DNA of 64,000 bases from JALEFZ01 sp964564415. Lineage in GTDB: Bacteria; Bacteroidota; Bacteroidia; J057. Positions 1 to 7,828 of the stretch are shown here, one piece after another. A program made the position numbers and the translations under genes. Position 1 is the stretch's first letter. Each line of letters starts with the position of its first letter. The notes below the pieces were generated by a model. That model made no database searches, had not been told where the DNA came from, and saw only the letters and a program-made list of their open reading frames with translations. The stretch is taken from contig CAZMAV010000006.1 in assembly GCA_964564415.1 (NCBI GenBank), forward strand, positions 1-64,000, written 5' to 3'.

Positions 1-155
1 GCCTTTGGAAGAAAGATACGACTTTTTAACAAGTTATTTTTTTATCGTTCCTTAGAGTTAAAAAAGAATTATTTCTCTATCGTTTCCCTTTCCCCCCAGA
101 ATATAGCCTGAACAAAAATTCTTCAATTAAATGTTAACCAAATAATTTTTGTAAC

Positions 156-812
156 ATGAAAGCAACAATCAAAAGAAGCGGAGTATCCCTGTGGATTTTC
201 CTTTTTCTCTTGGGTGGGATGTTCTTGTATTGCTCCAAACTGGAAGAGGTATTCCTGAAAGAATCCCCACAGGCGGGATTTACTCTTGCCCAAAACGGGT
301 TTACAACAAAAGTAAGCCTGGGAAAATTAAGGCTACCCGACAGTACACGGGTAGAGATATTGGATGGGGGAAGTAGGGTAAAGTTTTACTTTCCCAAGGA
401 TATAAGGTTGATATGGAAAGATGAAGAGGGCCATTCATATTTGACAGAAAATATAGAATACGGCACTTCCTGCTCGCTGGAAGGAAGAAATTGTCCCATA
501 TTTCTGACTACAAATGAAGAAGGCAGGGAATCTTATGGATTTTTACAGGGAGACTGCGAAGGAACCTGTTCGGGCAGCTTTAGTGGGCCTCCCAAGCTAT
601 CAGGTTTGAAGGTGAAGCCAACGGGGACCTTCATAGATTTGAAGGAGGGCATTCACCTGGTTGGCAGCGAGGGAGAAATGAATAGCCTTCCCGCCTTCGA
701 TCCAAGCAATCCCGAATTGGTGGAAGAGGAGTTTCCAGACAACCCATTTAATAATATGATTTTGCCCCTGTATGCTAACCGTTTATCCCAAGTTCTCTGG
801 GGCAATTCTTAG
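156..812 (+). CDS. Hypothetical secreted or membrane-anchored protein
   Basis: Unrecognised 218-residue protein. A hydrophobic N-terminal segment (about residues 11-26) ends at a Cys (FLYCSK). This could be a signal peptide or an atypical lipoprotein site, because the Tyr before the Cys does not fit a good lipobox. The mature part is probably beta-rich. Four Cys cluster at about residues 106-138 (TSCSLEGRNC, GDCEGTC), suggesting disulphides outside the cytoplasm. The gene is preceded by 155 AT-rich bases with no gene. A second small Cys-rich gene follows 51 bases later on the same strand, so the two may be co-transcribed. No function is proposed. Confidence 0.6.
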   Translation: MKATIKRSGVSLWIFLFLLGGMFLYCSKLEEVFLKESPQAGFTLAQNGFTTKVSLGKLRLPDSTRVEILDGGSRVKFYFPKDIRLIWKDEEGHSYLTENIEYGTSCSLEGRNCPIFLTTNEEGRESYGFLQGDCEGTCSGSFSGPPKLSGLKVKPTGTFIDLKEGIHLVGSEGEMNSLPAFDPSNPELVEEEFPDNPFNNMILPLYANRLSQVLWGNS

Positions 813-863
813 GTTTCCGCTTATCGCATGGTAGCCATTAATTATTAGGGTACCCTGGCAGCC

Positions 864-1070
864 ATGAGATTATCAGAAAGCTACATACAGGATCAAGGCC
901 TTGAATCTTCCATCATTGAAGTCACCTGTCGCTGTAATTCTCCTGAATCAAATCAATGCTTACTTAATGAAAATGACGGAGTCTACATCTGTGCAGGTCC
1001 CTGTTCTTCCTGCACCCTAATCAAAAATGGCGACGATGGGAATGATGATCCGATCATCTCCGAACCCTAA
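864..1070 (+). CDS. Small cysteine-rich hypothetical protein
   Basis: A 68-residue ORF with six Cys in its central part (TCRC, QC, ICAGPCSSC) and an acidic C-terminal tail (GDDGNDDP). It has no clear signal peptide. The spacing CxC...C...CxxxCxxC could bind a metal or form disulphides, and a modified-peptide precursor cannot be excluded, but no modification enzyme lies beside it. It follows the 156-812 gene in the same direction and is closed by a hairpin at 1113-1155. Being short and unrecognised, it may not be a real gene. Confidence 0.4.
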   Translation: MRLSESYIQDQGLESSIIEVTCRCNSPESNQCLLNENDGVYICAGPCSSCTLIKNGDDGNDDPIISEP

Positions 1071-1112
1071 ATCAGGAATTTTTCTATCAGGAGATGGATA
1101 AATAAAAAATAT

Positions 1113-1155
1113 CATGAGCTCCCGAATATGATTACAATTCGGGCACTCATGTTTT
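1113..1155. terminator. Bidirectional hairpin terminator
   Basis: The arms CATGAG..CCCGAAT (1113-1127) and ATTCGGG..CTCATG (1137-1151) pair except for a 2x2 internal loop, and are followed by TTTT. Upstream on the other side is AATAAAAAAT, giving a U-rich tail on the minus strand as well. It lies between the plus-strand small gene and the minus-strand polyprenyl synthase, so it can serve both. Confidence 0.7.
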
Positions 1156-1179
1156 ATATGGTCTTTTGATGACCTATGC

Positions 1180-2172
1180 TTAGAGCTTTCGTTTTGCTAT
1201 TTCCTGAAGGTAATTTCTCAGAGGATTGAAGTCCACATGGCTGGCAAGCCCTTCACCAATGGCCTTGGCCTTTGAAAAATACTCATGGATGAGGTCCTGG
1301 GTGTGGGCCTGCACGTCGGTACGATGGAAAATATCCAGGACGGCGGCGACCTTTTCTTCGGGGTTGCAATCCTCAGAGCTAAACCATTGATCGAGTTCGG
1401 CTTGCTGGCCTGAGCTAGCTAATTCCTTGGCTTTGAGGACCAGATAGGTTTTCTTATTTTCTATGATGTCCCCACCGACTTGTTTGCCAAATCCTTCGGG
1501 TGGGAAGGCATCCATGAGGTCGTCTTGGAGTTGGAAGGCGATGCCCAAGGATTCACCGTAAGCCCTAAAATCTTCTGCCAGTTGCTTGTCTGCACCTCCG
1601 GCAATGGCACCCATAGCCATACAGCCTCCGATAAGGGCTGCGGTTTTCTTTCGGATCATCTCCACGTAATCCGGAATCTCCACCCTGGCCTGATGGGCCA
1701 TGTCCATATCTTCCATCTGTCCTTCGCAGACTTCCATAGAAACCCTGGAAAACTCCCGGCTGAGTTGGGCGGCTTCTTCCGGAAATTCTTCGACCACCAT
1801 GCCCATGGAATAGGCAAAGAGGGCATCGCCGGAAAGAATGGCTACATCTTCATTCCATTTGATATGTACCGAAGGCATGCCTCTGCGGACGGGAGCCCGG
1901 TCCATGATGTCGTCATGCATCAAAGAAAAATTATGAAACATCTCGATGGCGGAGCCCAGCTTCAAGGCCTTTTCCGGGGACTGGCCGGAGAGAGCTTCGT
2001 AGGCCAGCATGGTCAGTATGGGCCGAATACGCTTGCCTCCCATGGAGAGGATATAGGCCATGGGCTGGTACAAATTGGCTGGCCTCATCTCTGAAAAATC
2101 CAAAGATTTAAGATAATCATCGACGAGGACTTTGAGTCGGGCGGATACGCTCATGGTAAGTTCTGGACGCAA
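1180..2172 (-). CDS. Polyprenyl (geranylgeranyl/farnesyl-type) diphosphate synthase
   Basis: Trans-isoprenyl diphosphate synthase, which condenses isopentenyl diphosphate with an allylic primer to make the precursor for quinones, carotenoids or undecaprenyl carriers. Seen directly: GGKRIRP (residues 45-51), first Asp-rich motif DDIMD (87-91) followed by RRG, and second Asp-rich motif DDLMD (217-221) preceded by FQLQ. The 330-residue length is usual for the family. The Phe five residues before the first motif suggests a short product (C15-C20); this is an inference. An internal Met at residue 7 (MSVSAR) is an equally good start. The 200 bases to the divergent sulfotransferase gene should hold both promoters. 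Confidence 0.93.
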   Translation of the reverse strand: MRPELTMSVSARLKVLVDDYLKSLDFSEMRPANLYQPMAYILSMGGKRIRPILTMLAYEALSGQSPEKALKLGSAIEMFHNFSLMHDDIMDRAPVRRGMPSVHIKWNEDVAILSGDALFAYSMGMVVEEFPEEAAQLSREFSRVSMEVCEGQMEDMDMAHQARVEIPDYVEMIRKKTAALIGGCMAMGAIAGGADKQLAEDFRAYGESLGIAFQLQDDLMDAFPPEGFGKQVGGDIIENKKTYLVLKAKELASSGQQAELDQWFSSEDCNPEEKVAAVLDIFHRTDVQAHTQDLIHEYFSKAKAIGEGLASHVDFNPLRNYLQEIAKRKL

Positions 2173-2372
2173 GTTCTTAGTACTAAGCGGTAAATATAAT
2201 CGAATAACAGATCTTCACTAAATCCGTCTTTCATATATATTTTCCCGAATAGGGCTTGACGCTGTGGAGATTCCCTTGATTAGCTTGTGTTTGCCTCACC
2301 CCATTTAATAATTCTATCTCTCTTCTGCATAGATAAAAATTCTTTCTATTTTACTGGATAAATCCTTCTCTC

Positions 2373-3143
2373 ATGCGTCCTTCCAAGATCATCAACATGT
2401 GGGCAGGTCCCCGTAACATCTCCACGACGATGATGTACAGCTTTGCTCAGCGGCCTGACATGGAGGTCGTCGATGAGCCTTTATATGCTCATTATCTGAG
2501 GCTTACGGGAAAGCTTCACCCTGGTAGGGAAGAGGTCCTGGATACTTATACTCAGGATGGGCAGGAGGTCATGGAAGGCTTCGTGAAGCGGGGAGCTAGC
2601 TCTTATCTTTTCCTCAAAAACATGGGCCAGCATTATCTGGGCCTTGAGGGAAGCCGATTTTTAGATGAAATGGAGAATTTTTTCCTTATTCGTGAACCCA
2701 GGGCGGTGATAAAGTCTTTTTCCAAGGTCATCGACCAGCCCGAGCTACTGGACATAGGCATCGGCCGCCAGTGGGTAATCGCTCAGGAACTTAGGGAAAG
2801 GGGGCAAAAAATCAGGGTGCTGGACAGTGAGGACATCCTCAAAAATCCTGAAACACAACTTCGTAACCTGTGTTCAGCCCTTCAAATACCCTTTTACTCA
2901 CAGATGCTCCGGTGGAAGGAGGGAGCCCGACCCGAAGATGGGTCCTGGGCTAAATATTGGTACAAAAACGTCCACCAGTCTAGGGGTTTTAAGCCCTGGA
3001 AAGCTGCCGACGTCAGCCTCTCCCCAGATTTGGAGGAACTGGCCCGCGAAGCGGAATACTATTATTATTCTTTGAAAAAATACAGGCTGAAACCCAGCGA
3101 TGATTCCTCAACCCTTACTTCTTCTACAGATGCAAAAATATAA
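2373..3143 (+). CDS. Sulfotransferase-like P-loop protein
   Basis: A 256-residue protein of the sulfotransferase-like P-loop fold. The N-terminus MWAGPRNISTT (about residues 9-19) resembles the PAPS 5'-phosphosulfate loop, and FFLIREPRAVIKSF (about 103-116) matches the 3'-phosphate-binding strand-Arg-Pro-Ser region. No transmembrane segment or signal is visible, so it is cytoplasmic. It overlaps the following class IV aminotransferase by 14 bases if that gene starts at 3130, which implies translational coupling and a joint function. The substrate is unknown. The last 20 or so residues (S/T/D-rich) lie at the overlap and are unlikely to be part of the fold. Confidence 0.75.
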   Translation: MRPSKIINMWAGPRNISTTMMYSFAQRPDMEVVDEPLYAHYLRLTGKLHPGREEVLDTYTQDGQEVMEGFVKRGASSYLFLKNMGQHYLGLEGSRFLDEMENFFLIREPRAVIKSFSKVIDQPELLDIGIGRQWVIAQELRERGQKIRVLDSEDILKNPETQLRNLCSALQIPFYSQMLRWKEGARPEDGSWAKYWYKNVHQSRGFKPWKAADVSLSPDLEELAREAEYYYYSLKKYRLKPSDDSSTLTSSTDAKI

Positions 3144-4032
3144 TCCCCAAAATGCAGACATTCAGGTTTTTATTGGCGATAGGCTCTACCTCCGGTCGGA
3201 GGCCAAGGTTTCGGTTTTTGATTCTACCGTACAGGGTGGGGATGCGGTCTGGGAGGGACTAAGGGTTTATGAGGGTAAGGTTTTTGCCCTGGATTATCAT
3301 ATTCAGCGCATGATCGACTCGGCCAAAGCCATGGCCTTTGCGGATATTCCCGAAGAAAAAACCATCAAGAAAGCCCTCTTTGATACCCTCCAAGCTAATG
3401 GCATGAGGGATGGGGTACATGTGCGAATGACCCTTTCCCGTGGAGAAAAGATCACCTCCGGCATGGACCCAAGATTAAATCAGTCGGGCTCCTGCCTTAT
3501 TATCCTGCCAGAATGGAAGGCCCCCATCTACGAGTCTAATGGCATAAAGCTGATCACTTCCAGCGTCAGAAGAAATTCTCCCTCCTGCATAGATTCCAAG
3601 ATTCACCACAACAACCTGATCAATAATATCCTTGCAAAGGTGGAGGCCAATGTAGCCGGTGTGGATGATGCCCTTATGCTGGACCTTCACGGCTTCGTGG
3701 CTGAAACCAATGCCACCAACGTATTTATGGTCAAAAATAGAGCCCTCCATACCCCACTTCCCCATGCCTGTCTTCCCGGCATCACCCGGCGCATGGTCAT
3801 GGACATCAGTCTGGAAAGCAAGATTCCCATGTTTGAAAGAAACATTTCCCTTTCAGAATTTCACTCGGCTGATGAGGTCTTCACCACCGGAACCATGGGG
3901 GAACTCAGCCCTGTCCTGGAGATCGACGGAAGGAAAATCGGAGAAGGCAAGGCAGGGAAGCTTACCCGTGTCATTCAGGAGTGCTACAGAAAGCGAACCG
4001 AGCGCGAAGGGGAAGCCCTGCCGTTTGAATAG
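3130..4032 (+). CDS. Class IV aminotransferase (BCAT / D-amino acid transaminase fold)
   Basis: PLP-dependent fold-type IV transaminase or lyase. The start at 3130 (MQKYNPQ) is preferred over an in-frame ATG at 3100, because the protein then begins just before the conserved strand VFIGDRLYLRSEAKVSVFDS and the overlap with the sulfotransferase gene is a short 14 bases. Visible landmarks: GDAVWEGLRVYEG near residues 37-49, the probable PLP Lys in DSKIHHNNLINNILA (Lys157), the ETNATNVF loop, and the phosphate-binding TTGTMGEL near the C-terminus. At 300 residues it is typical of the family. Whether it is an IlvE, an aminodeoxychorismate lyase-like or a D-amino acid enzyme cannot be settled here. 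Its neighbour argues against simple housekeeping IlvE. Confidence 0.82.
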   Translation: MQKYNPQNADIQVFIGDRLYLRSEAKVSVFDSTVQGGDAVWEGLRVYEGKVFALDYHIQRMIDSAKAMAFADIPEEKTIKKALFDTLQANGMRDGVHVRMTLSRGEKITSGMDPRLNQSGSCLIILPEWKAPIYESNGIKLITSSVRRNSPSCIDSKIHHNNLINNILAKVEANVAGVDDALMLDLHGFVAETNATNVFMVKNRALHTPLPHACLPGITRRMVMDISLESKIPMFERNISLSEFHSADEVFTTGTMGELSPVLEIDGRKIGEGKAGKLTRVIQECYRKRTEREGEALPFE

Positions 4033-4184
4033 CCGGTCTGTAAGTTTGAACAGACTCAAATGATCAAAGGAATAAAACTCCAGTTGGTGAAATAGGCATT
4101 GTCTTTGTTGTACTTTCCTTAGTTTTTCATTGCGGATTGAAAATAAAAGGTCAATCTTCGACAAGAACTTTATACTAATTTTGA

Positions 4185-5447
4185 ATGAAATCAGGAAAGA
4201 ATGCTTGGCTTTCCAGGATATTTACGATTCTCCTCTTACCCCTGGTGGTAGGCGGGACTGTATACCTGGTGTTTGAAGCATTCCAATCCGCCTACACCTC
4301 TGAGGCACAAATTCAGGTCAACGAGGCCCTGTGGCTGGACCCTTACCGGGACTCTACCCGCCTCATCAACGAATATACCCTCAATCGCAGGGTGCAGGAG
4401 ATCATCAAGCAAATCTCTTCTGACCATGCCCTCCTCCTGCTTAGTTACCGCCTGGGCATTCACGACCTGGGACAGCAGCCCTTTTTGAAGCATAAATTTC
4501 TGGATGACATGGATGCCGAGAGGCGGCTGCAGTGGTCCAGAAAAATGAAAAGGCGCCTGGTTTATTTTGACCTCGAACTGGGCCAAGGCAGCGAGGACCA
4601 GGAAATCAAAAAAATCCTGGGCAAGATGCGTTACCTGCCCACTAGGCTGAGGGAAGAACTAAAAGCCACTCAGGTCCCGGGAACCAGCCTCATTCAGGTG
4701 CAGGGCAATGGCCGGAGCCCAGAGATGTCAGGCTTTATGGTCAATGCCTTTTGCGATGAGTTTATTCGCTATGTAAGTCAGGTGCAAACCGAGCGCCTCC
4801 AGGACATGCTCATGGTGGTGGATCGCATGGTCGAAAAAAAGGAGGAAGAACTTCAGGACCACATCGCCTATCTGGGAGAAAAACAGAGTGCGGTCTCCGA
4901 TGCCATCGACAGCGAACTTTGGGACCTCAAACGGCGGATCAACCGACTCGAAAATACCCGGCTCCAGGAAGAAAGGCAGATACTGGAACTCCGCCAAAGC
5001 CTGGAAGAGAAAAAATCCGAAAGCCAAACCCAGATTTCAAGGTCTGATTCAGAGGAAGATATCTACCTGAAGGTCAATCAAGACCTGGAAGTCGAACTTG
5101 AGGAAAGCAAGAATCGCATCGAAGTCATCGATCGGCAGTTGGGGGTGCTGAGAAAAAAGCTCGAAGAAAGGGAAAAAAATATCCTTCAACCTTTCGAGTC
5201 ATCGACAGATTCCATTCGTTCTTCCCTGGCCCTTTTGGAAAAGGATAGAGAGAAGATCAAACAAGCCTTGAATTATACAGATAAATTACTGATCCAGGTC
5301 ATCAAAGGAAAGACCCGCCATCCCAGTCCATTTACCAGCCTGTTTTTGGCCCTTCAGGCCGGGATTGCCACCCTCCTTTTATGGTTGATTTTTCTGCATC
5401 AGGCAAATTTCATTCATTTGTTCAAAGTAAGGGTAAAAGAGGGCTAA
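4185..5447 (+). CDS. Wzz-like polysaccharide chain-length/export protein
   Basis: Polysaccharide co-polymerase-like inner-membrane protein. It has a transmembrane helix near residues 13-31 (FTILLLPLVVGGTVYLVF), a periplasmic domain with long coiled-coil segments (about 205-360, rich in E/K/R heptads such as EEVELEESKNRIEVID), and a second helix near 388-405. The chain ends shortly after it (HQANFIHLFKVRVKEG), so there is no cytoplasmic kinase domain. It is followed after 67 bases by the longer paralogue with an ATP-binding domain. The two share the motif pattern PGT.L(I/E)(Q/E)(V/I)..., consistent with paired PCP subunits. No glycosyltransferases or Wza are adjacent. Confidence 0.75.
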   Translation: MKSGKNAWLSRIFTILLLPLVVGGTVYLVFEAFQSAYTSEAQIQVNEALWLDPYRDSTRLINEYTLNRRVQEIIKQISSDHALLLLSYRLGIHDLGQQPFLKHKFLDDMDAERRLQWSRKMKRRLVYFDLELGQGSEDQEIKKILGKMRYLPTRLREELKATQVPGTSLIQVQGNGRSPEMSGFMVNAFCDEFIRYVSQVQTERLQDMLMVVDRMVEKKEEELQDHIAYLGEKQSAVSDAIDSELWDLKRRINRLENTRLQEERQILELRQSLEEKKSESQTQISRSDSEEDIYLKVNQDLEVELEESKNRIEVIDRQLGVLRKKLEEREKNILQPFESSTDSIRSSLALLEKDREKIKQALNYTDKLLIQVIKGKTRHPSPFTSLFLALQAGIATLLLWLIFLHQANFIHLFKVRVKEG

Positions 5448-5514
5448 ATTTGGAGCGCCCCGGCTTTTTATTAGGGGAAGAATTCTATTATTTGAAGGCG
5501 AGATTGTCGAAAAT

Positions 5515-7695
5515 ATGGACCTTATCAATTTTCTGCGGGTACTTTCTAGAAGGAAATGGTTGATCCTGGCCATTACCAGTGTAGCTGTCATTATTACCTA
5601 TCTGATAGCCCTACAGTCACCCGAGGTCTACAAGGTAAAGGCTCAACTCAGTACCGGACTCACCGATTACAACAATCCCTTTACCATCTCCGAGAGAAAT
5701 CGCCCCTTGCAGAAGTACGAAGTCGAAACCCGGCTGAGAAACCTCGAAGAAAGCCTTAAAAATCCCGTAGTCCTGAGCCAGGTCTCCTACCAACTCTTCT
5801 TTCACGACCTGCAAAAGACTTCACCCTTTCGCCCCCGAACGGAACTCAACAGCAAGTATTCTCCCGCCGAATTGGAAAATGCAAGAAAGAATTTTCAGGA
5901 AAAATCTGATTCCCTCCAGGTCCTAAGTCTCGACGACGAGATCGACGCCAAGCACCTCAAGATGCTCAAAGAGATGGGCTACGACCCCAAGTCCCTGGCT
6001 TCCACCCTCAAGGTAGACCGTATTCCTGGCACCGATATCCTCGAAATCGAATTCGCCTCTGAAAATCCCTACCTCTCCCAGTTTGTAGCCAATACCCTTT
6101 GCCAGGAGTTTATCCGCTATCAATCCTCCAACCGAGCCCAGCAATCCCGGCGCTCTATTGAGTTTTTTGCCCGACAGGTAGACATCAGAAAGGCCGAACT
6201 CAACCAGCGCATCCGGGAATGGGAAAAATACCGAGGGCAGAATGGACTCGCCAAGGTCAGCAATCCCATGGGGGAGATGTTTCAGATCATCGAGCGCTTT
6301 GAAGTCGAGCGCGAAGATGCCAGCAAGAAAAAAAGAGAGGCTGAAAAACAGCTTAGAGAACTCAGAACCCGGGCCAATCTCACCATTCCTTTTTCTCTTC
6401 AGGCCTACATGAACATGAATGACAGGAGAGGAGAGCAAAATCCCATCGTCCTCAACGAGCGCATGGCCCGCCTTTCCTACAACTATGTTTCTTCTCACTT
6501 TGAAGATGAGGCAGTGAGAGATTCCCTCCTGACCGTAAGCCAGGATCTGGAATCGGCCCTTTTTGACATTCTCAAAAAAATGAACCCACAGGCCTCAGAC
6601 GATGAGGTCCTCCTCGAAGCTGTCCGTCAGCAAGTGAAACTCGAGCTCTATCGGGATCGGATCAAAGCCATCAACATAGAACTAAGGCGAATGAGCCGGG
6701 AGCCCAGTAGCTACCAGCCCCTGGAAAGTGAACCCTCGACCTACAGCCAGGAAGTCGAGCGTGCCAGAGATGTCTACCTCCTATCCCTGACCAAACTCAA
6801 TGAGGCCGAACTTTCCTCCAAAGGCTTTGACACCTCCAATATCGATCAGGTGGCCTTCGTCCAGCCTCCCCAAGAACCTGAGCCCTCAAATATTCTTCTT
6901 CTGACCATCCTTTCCGGATTGGTGGCCCTCTCCCTGGGAGTTGTAGCCACCTTTGTCATGGAGTACATGGATACCTCGATCAAATTTCCTTCTCAGTTCT
7001 CTGCCCTGACCGGCCTTCCTCTCCTTGGCTCGCTCAACGTCCTCAATACCAATAACCTAGACCTGGTATCCCTCTTCAATGAAACCCATAAAAACAAAAG
7101 CCTGGAGACCTACAAGCAGCTGCTGCGAAAGATTAGATTTGAAATTACCGAAAAAGGTCTCAGAAGCCTCCTGGTTACCAGTACCAAGGACGGGGTGGGC
7201 AAAACCTCCCTCCTCGTTTCATTGGCTTATTCCCTTAGCCTCAGCGGAAAAAAAATTGTTCTCATAGACACAAATTTCAAGGACAATTCCCTCACCCGCA
7301 TCATAGGGGCACAGCCTTCTTTGGAAAAATATCTGAATGGAGAAATTCCCAAACGTAAACTGATTGCCCCCTCCCTCTTTGAAGGGGTGGATGTCATCGG
7401 CTGCGAAGGAGGGGACCTCTCGCCCTCGGAAATCTTTCCAGAGGATAAATTTGAAAATTTACTGGAAGAACTCTCAGATACCTACGACCACATCCTCATG
7501 GAGGGGTCGCCCCTCAATAATTTTGCCGATTCCAGGGAAATGGTCAAGTATGTGGATGCCGTTGTTCCGGTATTCTCCGCAAACCAAGGGATCAACCAGC
7601 GCGACGAGGCCTCCATTAATTATCTCAGGGATATCGAGGATAAAATCATGGGCTCCATCCTCAATAAGGTAGAACTGCGAAACCTCAACCTCTAG
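5515..7695 (+). CDS. Wzc-like polysaccharide co-polymerase with degenerate BY-kinase domain
   Basis: A 726-residue Wzz + P-loop protein. The N-terminal helix (about 17-34) and second helix (about 463-485) bracket a periplasmic coiled-coil region. A CpsD/Wzc-type ATPase domain spans about residues 525-720. Walker A is intact (DGVGKTS, near 559-565). Walker A' reads LIDTNFKDN instead of the usual D-x-D/R pattern, and the Walker B position reads HILMEGSP, with Glu where Asp is expected. No Tyr cluster follows, because the chain ends NKVELRNLNL. It is therefore probably an ATP-responsive regulator of polymer length or export rather than a normal autokinase (inference). It forms a two-gene unit with the upstream Wzz-like protein. 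Confidence 0.82.
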   Translation: MDLINFLRVLSRRKWLILAITSVAVIITYLIALQSPEVYKVKAQLSTGLTDYNNPFTISERNRPLQKYEVETRLRNLEESLKNPVVLSQVSYQLFFHDLQKTSPFRPRTELNSKYSPAELENARKNFQEKSDSLQVLSLDDEIDAKHLKMLKEMGYDPKSLASTLKVDRIPGTDILEIEFASENPYLSQFVANTLCQEFIRYQSSNRAQQSRRSIEFFARQVDIRKAELNQRIREWEKYRGQNGLAKVSNPMGEMFQIIERFEVEREDASKKKREAEKQLRELRTRANLTIPFSLQAYMNMNDRRGEQNPIVLNERMARLSYNYVSSHFEDEAVRDSLLTVSQDLESALFDILKKMNPQASDDEVLLEAVRQQVKLELYRDRIKAINIELRRMSREPSSYQPLESEPSTYSQEVERARDVYLLSLTKLNEAELSSKGFDTSNIDQVAFVQPPQEPEPSNILLLTILSGLVALSLGVVATFVMEYMDTSIKFPSQFSALTGLPLLGSLNVLNTNNLDLVSLFNETHKNKSLETYKQLLRKIRFEITEKGLRSLLVTSTKDGVGKTSLLVSLAYSLSLSGKKIVLIDTNFKDNSLTRIIGAQPSLEKYLNGEIPKRKLIAPSLFEGVDVIGCEGGDLSPSEIFPEDKFENLLEELSDTYDHILMEGSPLNNFADSREMVKYVDAVVPVFSANQGINQRDEASINYLRDIEDKIMGSILNKVELRNLNL

Positions 7696-7828
7696 GCAGC
7701 TCAGGTGTATCCTTATTCCTCCCCCTATGTCCCCGGCAAATAGGCCACATTTGTAGGGAGGATTTTATGGAAATCTCAAGGCCAGCTACTCTTTGGAGAA
7801 AGTCATCCACCAACTAATCACTTCTCCA

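Noticed and set aside
1480..2094. Long open frame antisense to the polyprenyl synthase
   Set aside because: It is the shadow of a gene with clear motifs; its translation has no domain.
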